From the NCBI GenBank assembly GCA_019693395.1, contig JAAMXP010001444.1:1-20963 (forward strand): DNA of 20,963 nt. Direction: 5' to 3'. Positions 1 through 9,566 of this stretch are shown here, in pieces. A program made the position numbers and the translations under genes. How positions within the stretch are numbered: position 1 is the stretch's first letter; every line of letters starts with the position of its first letter. Origin of the DNA: Ettlia oleoabundans. Taxonomy: Eukaryota; Chlorophyta; Chlorophyceae; Chlamydomonadales. A model generated the notes under the pieces. That model saw only the letters and a program-made list of their open reading frames with translations. It did no database searches and had not been told where the DNA came from.

Positions 1-760
1 GGGGGTGGGCGCGCGCGTAGCCAGGCAGGTGGTTGGGGACCATGGCGTCCAACTTTGCAGCAGCGCGCACAAGCCAGCAGCTCAGGCATTGCAACTGCTC
101 ACGTTTCGCTTTGGGATCCTTGCACAGCGAGAAGATTGACAGTATGGACGTCGAGGCGGCTTTAGGGTGCCTAACAAAGATAACCTTGTAAGTGTGGCTC
201 TGCACACCAGAGTGGGAAGGGACGAGAGGCAGAACACTAAACCACAGTAGGCATCGCATGATGCGGTTGTCCTTTACCGCTGTATGGCTAGTGGCAGCAA
301 GCTGCGACTGCAAAATGTCGCTGACGAGATGGCTAATGCAAACCTTGCAACCCAACCGCCGCCGACGCAGCCAACAAAAACAGCTCACCGCCCAGACAGC
401 ACAGCCGGGGTAGATATGTGGTGTCAGCGCCGGTTTGGGGCCGCGCTTCCGCTTTGTTATCCACCGGGAATACTTGTGGTTGATCTCGTCCGCATGTCTT
501 GGATGCCACCGGTTCTCTGGCAGTGACCCAGTCTTATGCACTGGGCCGTGGAGCTGTGGAGGGGCGCCGCTGAACGCAACTGCCTCTGCCGCCGCTGTCA
601 GCGCCGATTCTCTGACGCGTGCTACCTTGCCACTGCGGTAGTCCTGAGAGGTCGCCCACAAGTAGGGCCAGGCGAAGTACAAGAGCAACGAAAGCGGCGC
701 GATGATCCGAATGGGTTGCAAACGTAGGGCCGACCGCCCTGCCGCAGCCTTCACAACCAT
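1..760 (-). CDS. Sulfotransferase-family type II membrane protein, N-terminal part (runs off left edge)
   Basis: Two exons are visible: 760-389 (124 codons) and 199-1, separated by an intron 388-200 with a GTGAGC donor and GTGTGCAG acceptor, phase 0. About 190 residues are present. Residues 17-36 form one hydrophobic segment (IRIIAPLSLLLYFAW...), preceded by basic residues, as in Golgi type II membrane enzymes. The second exon opens with KVIFVRHPKAASTS (129-142), which fits the 5'-phosphosulfate (PAPS) binding loop of carbohydrate sulfotransferases (P-K-x-x-x-T-S after a beta strand). By family knowledge such enzymes move sulfate from PAPS to glycans in the Golgi lumen; the acceptor here is unknown. 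The start is the first ATG of an open frame that stays open upstream, so an earlier start cannot be excluded. The 3'-phosphate-binding motif and the C-terminus lie outside the window. Family call is moderate: it rests on one motif plus topology. Confidence 0.6.
   Translation of the reverse strand, partial: MVVKAAAGRSALRLQPIRIIAPLSLLLYFAWPYLWATSQDYRSGKVARVRESALTAAAEAVAFSGAPPQLHGPVHKTGSLPENRWHPRHADEINHKYSRWITKRKRGPKPALTPHIYPGCAVWAVSCFCWLRRRRLGCKVCISHLVSDILQSQLAATSHTAVKDNRIMRCLLWFSVLPLVPSHSGVQSHTYKVIFVRHPKAASTSILSIFSLCKDPKAKREQLQCLSCWLVRAAAKLDAMVPNHLPGYARAHP
200..388 (-). other. Stop-free, frame-preserving intron of the sulfotransferase gene
   Basis: This 189-bp segment has a good donor (GCG|GTGAGC) and acceptor (GTGTGCAG|AGC) on the minus strand, but it is a multiple of three and contains no stop in the gene's frame. 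Reading through would insert 63 residues rich in Cys, Trp and Arg between the stem region and the PAPS loop. I treat it as an intron because the splice signals are strong and the inserted peptide resembles nothing conserved. Confidence 0.6.
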
Positions 761-1125
761 AACGACATTCAGTAGTAGGGTGGTGTAGGAGTGGGGGGCG
801 CATTTGTCTCTCGACAGCCTCCTAGCGCGGTACATGTACTGCAATACGAAAGCAAGGTTATTCCCAAACATGGTTGGAATTGGTGCAGATGACCGTTTTT
901 TTCAAACCCTTGCTACTTGTTCTTGCATCTCTTGCTGAAGTACCTTACAAGGAACACGTGGTGATGGCGGCGTTGCTGTGCAAGCTGCTTGAACCAAATA
1001 GCAAGGTTGATTCCAGTCAAAACATGCGCACACAGGACTGCACGTCAGTCAGGTCAGGAAATGGCTCAGTCATACAGCTTACTGTGCCGATAGTGCAGCA
1101 ACAATACAAATACGCTAGTAAATAA
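761..1125. other. Intergenic: 3' UTR of the CrtI-type gene and upstream region of the sulfotransferase
   Basis: No gene is supported here. An 83-codon plus-strand ORF (874-1125) has no recognisable features. The stretch should hold the 3' UTR of the minus-strand desaturase gene, which stops at 1126, and the promoter of the sulfotransferase gene starting at 760. No clear TATA box was seen. Confidence 0.5.
945..949 (-). terminator. Candidate poly(A) signal TGTAA for the CrtI-type gene
   Basis: TGTAA, the usual green-algal polyadenylation signal, lies on the minus strand about 180 nt past the stop codon of the desaturase gene, a normal distance for a 3' UTR. It is a 5-mer, so chance occurrence is possible. 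Confidence 0.4.
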
Positions 1126-4100
1126 TCAGGATGATGCTTGAAGGTCTCTTAGCACCCGCTGTGCCGTAAGCTTGGCGCCAATGAAGCAAAGTGGCACGCC
1201 ATTGCCAGGTCGTGTGCTGGCACCCACAAAATAAAGGCCCTTGATTTGTGGGTCCTTGTTAGGTGGCCTGCACCGATGCATCGATGAGGTCGGAATTTTT
1301 TCACAGTTTGAACAATGCTGCAGCCCTGGCAGCCACTAGATACTTTGTTAGTGTGTTGAATGGCACGCGTTTGGATGCACATGGGGGACGCTCAGAAGAT
1401 AAAAAAAAGCCAACCGACCAATCAGCTGGCCGGCCAGCCAGGAGAGCCAGATCCACCTTAAAGTTTGAAGAAGCAGGGCAGCATGCATGCACAGCAGCGA
1501 ACCTCAAGCAGCACCCACCGGAAAAGGGAAAGCTGGTCCAGGCCATGTGACAGTCCAAAGGCGGCGCCGTGCCGCAGGCCGTACATCTGCTGCCAGTCTG
1601 GCGGTGCTATCACGTCCTCGTGCTGAATGGCGGACTCCACATCGCCTAGCCCTGCTTCGGCGAGAGTCTGACACGTGGCAAGCAACAGGACATGAAGGCA
1701 GGCCGCGCAAGGTAGGATGTGTTGGGCAATGCAAGATCAGATACATAAAAGATGCTTACTTGCCGCCATCCGTAAAAGCATCCCACGCCATGCCCTCCAC
1801 AATAACCATCAGCAGCAGCTTAGAAATAAGCGACAGTTATGCTTTGATTGTTAGGCACCTCAGCACCTGCAATATGCGCTCACGCCCCGCCGCCATCAAC
1901 TCGCTGTAGTCGCCGCTGCTGTGCTGCTGCTGGTTGGCCACCGGCAACAGCACCATGACGCTATCGCAGCCAGGCGGAGCAGCCGATGGGTCTGTCCGAT
2001 TGGGAACATGCACATAGAAATTTGGATGCTGCCGCAGCTCTTGTGGGCGAGCTGCTGGATGCCACGCCTGCTGCCAGTTTTCCGACAGGAACACATTGTG
2101 ATGAGAAAGCGCTTCCAACCGGTGCCCCACACACCAGTTGTACGCAATCACGCCCGCGCTGTACTTGAGCGTACCCAGCCGCTCATGCTGCTGCCGGCCA
2201 TAGGCTGCCGCTGCTGGTGATGCCGTGGCTTGCGCGCTGCTGCTGCGAGTACTGTCTAGAAGCTGGTAGGCTGCCGGCAGGTCCCGGTTACAGATCACTG
2301 CGTCAGCAGCCAGATGCCGCCCATCTGCCAGTGTCACGCCTGTGACCCGCCCGCCCGCTGGGTCTGTGGTGACTGCTGCCACCTCAGCACCCGTCTGCAC
2401 CCGCACGCCGCAGGCCTGTGCCGCCCGCAGGAGCCCATCCCGAACCTTCAACCCAGAAGGCATCAACACACAGGACGGTGGTGCTCAACTATGCAGCATC
2501 ATGACATCAGCTCGGTGTTGTCTGCACAAGGATGCACTCTAACCGGCAGAGGCGGGCAGCTGCCCGGTAATGTGGGTGTTTGTGCTACGTTCCAATCAAT
2601 GAGCACCTTTTCACTCACCTTTCCAAATCCGCCAAGGGGATACCACACCCCATCAGTCACTTCTGTGCCGGCTAAAAGGCCAAACACAGCGGGGGCAGTG
2701 TAGGGCGTCAGCCCGACATACAGGTCCTTCAGGAAGAAAGCATGGTAAAGCGTGTGAAGTACAGTGTGGGAGGGTGTCCAAGCCACAGCCTTGACTTGAC
2801 ATGCACGGTATGTTCTGCATCTTGGTGTCACATGCTAGTCACTGACAATGCCCCAGCCCCCATTCATCCATCCACCCACCGCTCACATAGCCAACAACAA
2901 GTCACCAGCCGGGAAGCATGGTCACAAGCCTGCTACTGCCACCATTTCACAGCCAAAAGGTTGCAAGATGGGAACGGGGTGGTCCTTGACCTCAACCTCG
3001 GCCTCACATCGTGCCTGACATGGCTGGGCAGCTGGATCCCACCTGGAAGGTGAACATGGCCCGCAGCCGCTGGTCCTTGAAAAACTTCTTCAGCCGCCAG
3101 TCATGCTGGCCCAGCAGATCAAGCACATTCAGCTCTGGCAGGAAGGGCAGCAGGTCCTGGGGGGGATGGGACATGGCGTGGGTGCACATAGTGGCATAGT
3201 GTAGGAGGATGCGGGGGTTTGCAGGGCCAACAGGTGATGGGGGCCAGGCTGCCCAGGTGGGTGAAACGCAGGCCTTCTTGTTGTAAAGGCTTAGCAGCCC
3301 AGTTGCAGAGAAAACAATGCCAGCCGTCGCCAAGTCACGATGTGGTGAGTTTGAAGCCGCTGTCATGTCTCACCTGCAGCCCCTTGGCGCTGGCCAGCTC
3401 GTCCAAGTCTCGTTCAATGAAGAAGGGCATCCCCATTTGCAAGTGGCCACGTGCCATCTTCAAGAAGCGCCTGCGAGTCCAGGCAAATCCGCAGCAGATG
3501 CCAGGGATTGAACTACCACATCAAGGACGTGGCGGCTCCAAGTGCTGCGAAACAGAGGCCAACCAGCCAGCCTATCAATGAGCCTACACCGTAAACCTCT
3601 AGTAGCAATCGCTTGTGCACGAGCATCAGCACCAGCATCAGCACAGATGCGGCAGGGCCACCTGTAGCCCTCCCCCGCCCCAGCCTCCACTGCTTCCAGC
3701 TGTGCTGACATCGCCGCCTCGTCATTCAGCAAATCTAGGTGGCCCCCGCCGCCAGCAAACCAGACACGGTATGCAGCAGGAGCCACCCTGGCTAGCGTAA
3801 TCCCCTGATCCTCCAGGGAAGTACCCATTGCTTCAAAGGCTTCCCGGTACCTGCGGCCACAAGGGCAAAATCAAGATGTGGCACTCACGCCACAGATGGT
3901 GGGCAAAACCAAGAAAACCACCTGCGATGCCACCATCAACACCTGCATCCCCAATCTTACACATTCCTACACACCACTAGATTACCGCATTAACCCTACA
4001 CCACCCGACAACACCCTCACCCCCAGTGGCACATGTGCCTCACTTGTCCGGGAAGAGCAGCAGCGAGGGTCCGGTGTCGTGGCGGAAGGCACCGTTTGCA

Positions 4101-4613
4101 GAGGTGACTGACTGCACACGGCCCCCCACCTGCAGTCCAAGTTATTAGGAGGGAGATATGACCATGGAGCTGGTAGGTGAGATGGGCATGCATGTGGCGT
4201 GCAAGTTGGGTGAGCAACCGACTTGCATCATGAGGGCTACCGCCAAAACCGACAGATGGTGATCTGCCACTGTTGGATGCTCATTAAGCTGCTGCTGTTG
4301 TAAGTTCTGCCGTGACCGATATACAGTACTTGCAAAATACGTGACCAATGTGGTACCCAAAGGAAAGCTCCACCTGTTCATTCTTCTCCAACACCGTGAC
4401 CTCCAGTCCACTCCTGGCAAGGCGGCCCGCCGCAGCCAGGCCCCCTGCGCCCGCACCGATTACAACGACCCGTGCATTCTTGCTGATAGATCCTATAACT
4501 GCTGCGACTTCTGCATGCACTGCCAAACATCTCGCCGGACGTCTGGCGGAGCGTGGCTTGATAGCAAGTGCGGTGAGTGTCGGGCCGGTCCTATTGAGCG
4601 GCAACGCGCACAT
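1126..4613 (-). CDS. CrtI-type phytoene-desaturase-like FAD oxidoreductase, probably plastid-targeted
   Basis: Nine exons join in frame: 4613-4374, 4129-4044, 3850-3662, 3470-3374, 3156-3043, 2726-2619, 2445-1867, 1667-1519, 1267-1126, giving 567 aa. Residues 1-45 are rich in Ala, Arg and Ser with few acidic residues, like a plastid transit peptide. The FAD-binding Rossmann motif GAGAGGLAAAGRLARSGLEV (53-72) is followed by E-K-N-E-Q-V-G-G-R, where the glutamate should bind the FAD ribose. FRHDTGPSLLLFPDKYREAF, LYVGLTPYTAP and DGVWYPLGGFGK are CrtI-family segments. The C-terminal GLYFVGASTRPGNGVPL (531-547) matches the CrtI/fungal Al-1 FAD motif and differs from the plant CRTISO form. Length fits bacterial and fungal phytoene desaturases. 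Inferred role: desaturation or isomerisation of a carotenoid in the plastid; the exact substrate cannot be told. It diverges from the cap methyltransferase gene. Exon junctions are reliable; the substrate is not. Confidence 0.85.
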
Positions 4614-5022
4614 GAGGAATGTTATTTGCGATCAAGCAGCATAAGGAGTGGGTAAAGTGCTTTGCTGGTGAGCATCATCTGCCATGGGCCAGCTCAGCTC
4701 CAAGTAAAGGTCACTGCTCTTTCGCCACTCACCATTATTGAAATTTCGCACGATTTGAGTCGCGTTGATTACCCTTGCGCATACCACTTACCGGCACTAC
4801 GCGCCGCAGGTGTCAATCAAGCTTTGTCTGGATAGCCGCTAAGCTCAAGGGCAGGTTTCTGCAGCGATCGTCTGCGATTGATGGCGAGCACTCGGTGCCC
4901 CTGTCTGAACTGTGTTGGCACTTAGTGTCGGCAGCCCGCTCCACCCGCCTCCATTGTGGGGTGACCGCGGCAACAGGACGCGCGCTTTTCACTGCAATCA
5001 AGGCTGCTGACATTGATTCTTG
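4614..5022. promoter_or_regulatory. Bidirectional promoter region between the CrtI-type gene and the cap methyltransferase gene
   Basis: This 409-bp gap separates two divergent starts (4613 minus, 5023 plus), so both promoters should lie here. No convincing TATA box was found. A seven-codon plus-strand mini-ORF starts at 4684 (ATGGGCCAG...TAA) and could be an upstream ORF of the methyltransferase transcript if the 5' UTR is long. An 82-codon plus ORF (4775-5023) has no recognisable features. Confidence 0.4.
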
Positions 5023-8000
5023 ATGGACCTGCAAGCTTTGGAGTACACTCGTAGCCACTATGATCGGCATTCCAACCAGGTGCTTGCTTGGCGACACAGT
5101 TGGCAACAGCGCAGCGTCGCAGCACTGACCTTTCAGCACAGTATTGCCAAAACTAGTGGTACCGCACTACCAGCTCAGCATCGCCCTGGTTGTTTGAATG
5201 CTTCACCCTGACCTGCAGTATGCCACTACAGAAGAGGCACTCATGGCCAGGGCACAGGGCCCCGGCGCACCACTCAAAAAGTTTCACAACGAAATCAAGC
5301 GCCGGCTGATTAACAGGTGCTTCCTGCAATGCCACAATGGCTGGCAGCGACTGCTGCCCAACTGTAGGAGAGGACCTGTATTTTAAAAATAGAGAGGACC
5401 TCAAGCTATTGCTGGAGAGGACCTATTTCAAAAGGAAACAAAAAAATTGGGAAAGGAATTTGGTTGTTCAAAATAAACAGGGGCAGCAGTAGCTGTCTGT
5501 ACAGACATACTGGGGGTTTAACTGGCAATTCATTCCCAGCCGCTGGTGCGCTGTTGCATTAAGACCCGGTGCCAGAGTCAGAGCTGTGGCTTGCCGATCG
5601 TGTCCGCACGTGGCGCTGTCACTCTGCATGCTTCCACCTAGCCATCACCGCCAGCAGCTTGCTGTCTCACCTGTCCGCTGTTAATGCAGGTTTGCACAAG
5701 GCGCTGAGAGCCTTTTGGACTTTGCGTGCGGGAGGGGAGGGGATATCTGGAAATGGATTGATGCGGGGATCACTGTTGTCAAAGGCGTGGATCTGTCTCC
5801 AGGGGAAATCGAGGAGGCACGCAAGCGGTGAGGGTTTGCACCTTTAGGGCATGTAAAACTTGGTATCACCTCGCTGTGACTGCAGCCTTGTGCCTTCATA
5901 AAATGCCGCTGCTGCATCGAGTGATCGGCGGGTCCATGATCAGCACTACCTTGCACCCTGCACCACATGCTGCAACGTCTTTTTCGCATCACCACCTCGT
6001 TCCCCCCTTCAGCCTGCCTTCATTCCTCAACCACGTGCATCTCATCTGCGCTGTCTCATTGCCCACTACTTCCCACTGTTTTGGCACCGTCACTGCATCT
6101 CCGCTGCACAGAACCTTTGCAGGTTTGCAGAGGCGCTGGCCAAGCGGCCATGGCTGGAGCTGAAGTACGAGTTCGTTGATTCCCCTCAGCTGGGTGTGGC
6201 GGAGTGGCGGGAGCCAGCACCGTACGATGTTGTCACCTGCATGTTTGCCATCCACTACTTCTTCGTCACAGAGCAGGCCCTAAAACAGGTGCCTTGCGGG
6301 CAGCAGGCTGATCACTCAGGGGGAGCAGTTCCTGCGGGCTGGCAGCTGTGGGAGGCAGCCAAGCGCGCCGAGAAAAGGGTAGCAGAGATGCATGCATTCA
6401 GCAGGTGGTGGGATACGCCCATAGCTGGTGCGGGTAAATGCAGCTGTTGTATCAGGTGCGAGACATCAAGTGCCAGTCTTCCACAAAACCTACTGTGCCA
6501 TATGGCAGTGATGGAGGCATTGCTTTTCAGCCCCCACTCCACCCCCATCCCCCCCACCCCCTAACCTCAAACCGCTGCCATGCCCGCATCCTCCCTGCCT
6601 CCCCGCTGGATGCAGTTCCTGCACAACGTGTCCATCAACCTCAAGGAGGGCGGCTACTTTGTAGGCACAGTGCCCGACGGCAAGCGCATCAACGAGTGTA
6701 TCAAAAAGTGAGGGGTGTGGGCGTGTTGAGCATGAGGCTTGAGTAGTAACCAATGTGGTGGCTTGATTGAAGGACCTGCCAATTGCTTTCCATATGTGGA
6801 ACCGGCACCTCTACGTTGCCCTGCCTGCGCTGCTGAGCTGCTTGCTGGGCTGGCCTCAATCCCTGCCCCCCGCCTGAAATTTTGCACCCTACTGCAACAC
6901 CACCTCGGACTACCCACAGCAACAAGGTGTACACCTCGCCGATGCTAAGGATCGAGGCGCACTGGCAGGGGCAGCCCAAGCCCTTTGGCAGCCCTTACAT
7001 CTGCGCCATTGGCGACACAGTGACGGGAGGTGAGAAGTGTGACATGGGCCGTGCTAGAGCTCCCTGGCGGCCCTCAACCAGCATCTGCAAACCTGAGTGC
7101 TGCACTGATCAACCTAATTCATGCACTTGCGCATCCACGTGCCGATGCCAGTTTGCTGACATGCACACTTGACCCGACTCAGGCTGCCCTCCCGTCACCC
7201 AGGCAGCTACTATGTGTCTGCGGCGGCTGCATGCAGGCGAGAAGGGGACCGTCGGCTCCTTTGAGTATCTGGTATACACAAGTGCGCTGGCTGGGGTGGC
7301 GGCTCAGTTTGGGCTCAAGCCTGTGCTGAGCTTTGATGATCCGCAGCTAGAGAGTTTATTTGACGAGGTGCGTCGGTGATTGGGTGCGCGCATGAATGCA
7401 TGATGCAACCCGGTGTTCTGCCTTGCAACACAGCTGTACAATGCACGCTGTGGCACCGATGGGGTGAGGCGCTTTGAGCAGGGGGTGGGAGGGGTTGTTA
7501 GCTTGCAGCAACTCACTGGTGGCACCACCAGGACCACTACTGCTGGACTAATAAGTGGTGAGGCGGCGGCGCCTTGTGTGTGCCGTGCCGGCTGGCAGCC
7601 TGGGGTGAGGATCAAACCTGCAGACCAGGATGCACCCCAGCTCCCACGCCCCCGTGCCAGCCACTGGTGGGGCGGCAGGGGCAGAGCTGCACGGGCTGGG
7701 CCTGGGCGGGGGGGAGGGAGGTGGCAGGGGCATGTGCTCTGCTTCCCTGACAGGAAGCTGTTGTGCACAGCAGAGTAATGGCAGCGCCATTCAGCTGCAC
7801 TTTGCTTGCTGGCCATCAACATGCCGCAGGCTGATGCCAGTAAGCCACTGAAGCACTTCAAGCCCCATTTCCCCGACAGCGACGCCAGCCTGGCTCGCGC
7901 TAGTTCTCTCTTCACGGCCTTTGTTTTTCAAAAAACAAGGGGCACGCCAGCTGCCCCGCCACATCAGCAACAGCAGCAGCAGGGGGGCGGGGTGAAGCGT

Positions 8001-8294
8001 GGCAGGGAGGAGGCAGGGCTTGGTGTGGCACGCACACAGCGCCCTGTGCAGCGGCGGCGGCCAGGACTGCTTAAGCCAGCACCGCAGCAGCCAGCACAGC
8101 AGCAGGAGCAGCAAGTTGAGGCAGCAGAGGTTGGAGACCCACAGCCATCAGCAGCAACCTTAACCGTCGAGCAGCAGCAGCAGCAGCACGAAGCTGAAGG
8201 CTCCGGGCAGCCGCATGTTGAGCAGCAAGCTGCAGCGGAATATTCTCAACAGCAGCAGCAGCATGGTGGGGACCAGAAAACAAACGGCAATTGA
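5023..8294 (+). CDS. mRNA cap guanine-N7 methyltransferase with Gln-rich C-terminal tail
   Basis: Eight exons join in frame: 5023-5079, 5219-5316, 5690-5827, 6123-6288, 6616-6707, 6920-7029, 7237-7367, 7830-8294, giving 418 aa. It would methylate N7 of the GpppN cap with S-adenosylmethionine in the nucleus. Visible family features in order: HYDRHSNQ (12-19), PLKKFHNEIKRRLI (the cap-MTase F-N-x-x-I/V-K segment), SAM motif I LLDFACGRGGDIWKW (60-74), motif II KGVDLSPGEIEEA, PYDVVTCMFAIHYFF (131-145), GGYFVGTVPDGKRI, EYLVYTSALAGVAAQFGLKPV, and a closing SLFTAFVFQK (about 290-300). The last roughly 115 residues are low complexity, with CAG-encoded Gln runs. The ATG at 5023 was chosen because an in-frame TGA lies 9 bp upstream (5014-5016). 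A 5' exon spliced in at CTGCAAG (about 5034) is possible but not needed. Introns are 139-462 bp; the 3' end converges on the next gene. Confidence 0.88.
5368..5424 (+). repeat. Three spaced copies of GAGAGGACCT inside intron 2 of the methyltransferase gene
   Basis: The 10-mer GAGAGGACCT occurs at 5368-5377, 5392-5401 and 5415-5424, spaced 24 and 23 bp. The surrounding sequence (about 5378-5480) is A/T-rich compared with the rest of the window. The host intron (5317-5689, 373 bp) is among the longest in the gene. This may be a small degenerate repeat or remnant of an insertion; no terminal inverted repeats were recognised. Confidence 0.6.
7965..8265 (+). repeat. CAG trinucleotide clusters encoding Gln runs in the methyltransferase tail
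   Basis: CAG/CAA-rich tracts lie at about 7965-7982, 8171-8187 and 8247-8265, with scattered CAGs between. All are in the Gln frame of the last exon and encode runs of five to six glutamines. They form the disordered tail behind the conserved methyltransferase domain and are likely length-variable. Confidence 0.8.
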
Positions 8295-8306
8295 ATGAGT
8301 AGTTAG

Positions 8307-8311
8307 TTACA
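8307..8311 (-). terminator. Candidate poly(A) signal TGTAA of the secreted-protein gene
   Basis: TGTAA on the minus strand lies about 138 nt past the stop of the minus-strand secreted-protein gene (8449) and only 13 bp beyond the stop codon of the converging methyltransferase gene. Cleavage 10-20 nt downstream would place the 3' end inside the methyltransferase's last codons. No plus-strand TGTAA occurs near 8294 for the methyltransferase itself. Confidence 0.5.
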
Positions 8312-8448
8312 AGTGGAACAGTGCTAAGAGTTGCACCATCCAGGTTGTGCAGCAGCAGTGAGAGCCATGTTTCAGGCTGTGATTCATAAGGTGCAACAGC
8401 GTCCTCCAGTCATGCCGGTAAAAGCTGTGGAGCTGTGCACTCTTGAGT

Positions 8449-9409
8449 TCAGGCTGCACTAACAATGACCAGCTTATCCAAACAGAGGTCCAGGTTGGGG
8501 GTGTCGGGTGTGCAGTCCATTTGCTGAAGCATCAGGAGGGAGACCAGCGGGCACAACCACCGATGTCAGCAGGGGTGCTTGCAATGGGTGCGTCGCATTA
8601 CAGCTGCACAGGATGCCACAAATATTGGTGCAGCAGGGGTAAGGATGCGTCAGGGGATCCCTGCCTAACCTGCAGGCAGCTGCCCATGGTAAGGCGGTCT
8701 GCCTTGAAGGCACCAGCTCCCCATGCATCCTGAACTGCGCCTGGGGTGGGACCAAACGCATGCATGTCCACCCTTACAGGCGTCCAAGTGCCAGCAGCCA
8801 TGCCTGCCAGCAGCTCGGCCGCGCTGCCGCCATCAGCTGCTGTTTGGGCTTGCAGGATGGCTGCCAGCGAGAGGGTTTGTGTGATGGAGTAGCGGGAGGG
8901 GGAGGAAGATTCCAGCTGAAGCTCCAGTGTGCCAAGCGCCTGAGCAGTAGTGTTGCCGTCACCGCGTATGTAGAAGCCCAGCACGGACCCATCCAGGCCA
9001 AATGGCACGGAGCTCTTCAATGAGAGCGCTCCAAAGGGCTGGATGGACAAGCAGAGGGCTGATCGTGCACCTGCGTGGCGGGCAGCACGAGCGGTGCACC
9101 GGCAGTGAGCAGGGCAGACGGTCGACTTTCAAAGCGCAAGCCCACAGGCTTGCTCATTCAGTCCTTGTAACTCTAAAGCATGCATGCCCCATTCAACATG
9201 CATTGCTCACCTGCCAGGGGGTCTCTGCTGTCTCTTGTGTTCAGGCTCCTGAGTCCCCAGCTCCACGACCGCCAGACAAGATCGCCGTTGTTGTAGACTG
9301 TTGCCGCGCTGGTGGGTGTTAGAAGCGCTCGTAGGCTCTCCGCTCGTGTGCCATCGAGTCCAGCTGCCACGAGCAACCCGAACAGCAGCAGTAAGGGCGC
9401 GCTCGACAT
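8449..9409 (-). CDS. Secreted protein of unknown function (possible beta-sandwich or carbohydrate-binding fold)
   Basis: Three exons join in frame: 9409-9211, 9070-8670 and 8523-8449, giving 224 aa. A classic signal peptide is visible at residues 1-23 (MSSAPLLLLFGLLVAAGLDG, then TRA). The mature part begins with a Y-N-N-G-D-L-V-W-R-S-W-S-W-G segment (39-52), then SIQPFGALSLKSSVPFGLDG and SVLGFYIRGDGN, and ends with DLCLDKLVIVSA. The alternating hydrophobic pattern and absence of further membrane segments suggest an all-beta secreted domain such as a carbohydrate-binding module. This is inference from pattern only; I do not recognise a named family and see no catalytic motif. An upstream in-frame ATG at 9457 would add 16 residues before the signal peptide. 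A TATAAAA box lies at 9573-9567. The gene converges on the methyltransferase with 154 bp between stop codons. Confidence 0.7.
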
Positions 9410-9566
9410 TGGAGCAATGCTAAACCTGCGGAAAATGACAGATAACCGCAATAACATGGATCTAAGGCCAGCATGCCGGTGCGATCACTCCGAACATTTT
9501 CATGGGACGCCACGTGGACATGGCACAAATCTCGCCCTCCTGGTAAAAGAGGTAATAATTGACCCG

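Noticed and set aside
41..190. Plus-strand 49-codon ORF beginning MASNFAAAR
   Set aside because: It is antisense to the sulfotransferase exon, whose minus-strand frame carries the PAPS-loop motif and good splice sites.
4684..4707. Seven-codon ORF (MGQLSSK) as a small gene
   Set aside because: Too short to support; at most an upstream ORF of the methyltransferase transcript.
8474..8761. Minus-strand 95-codon ORF overlapping the secreted-protein gene
   Set aside because: It is a shadow frame across exon 2, an intron and exon 3 of a better-supported spliced gene.
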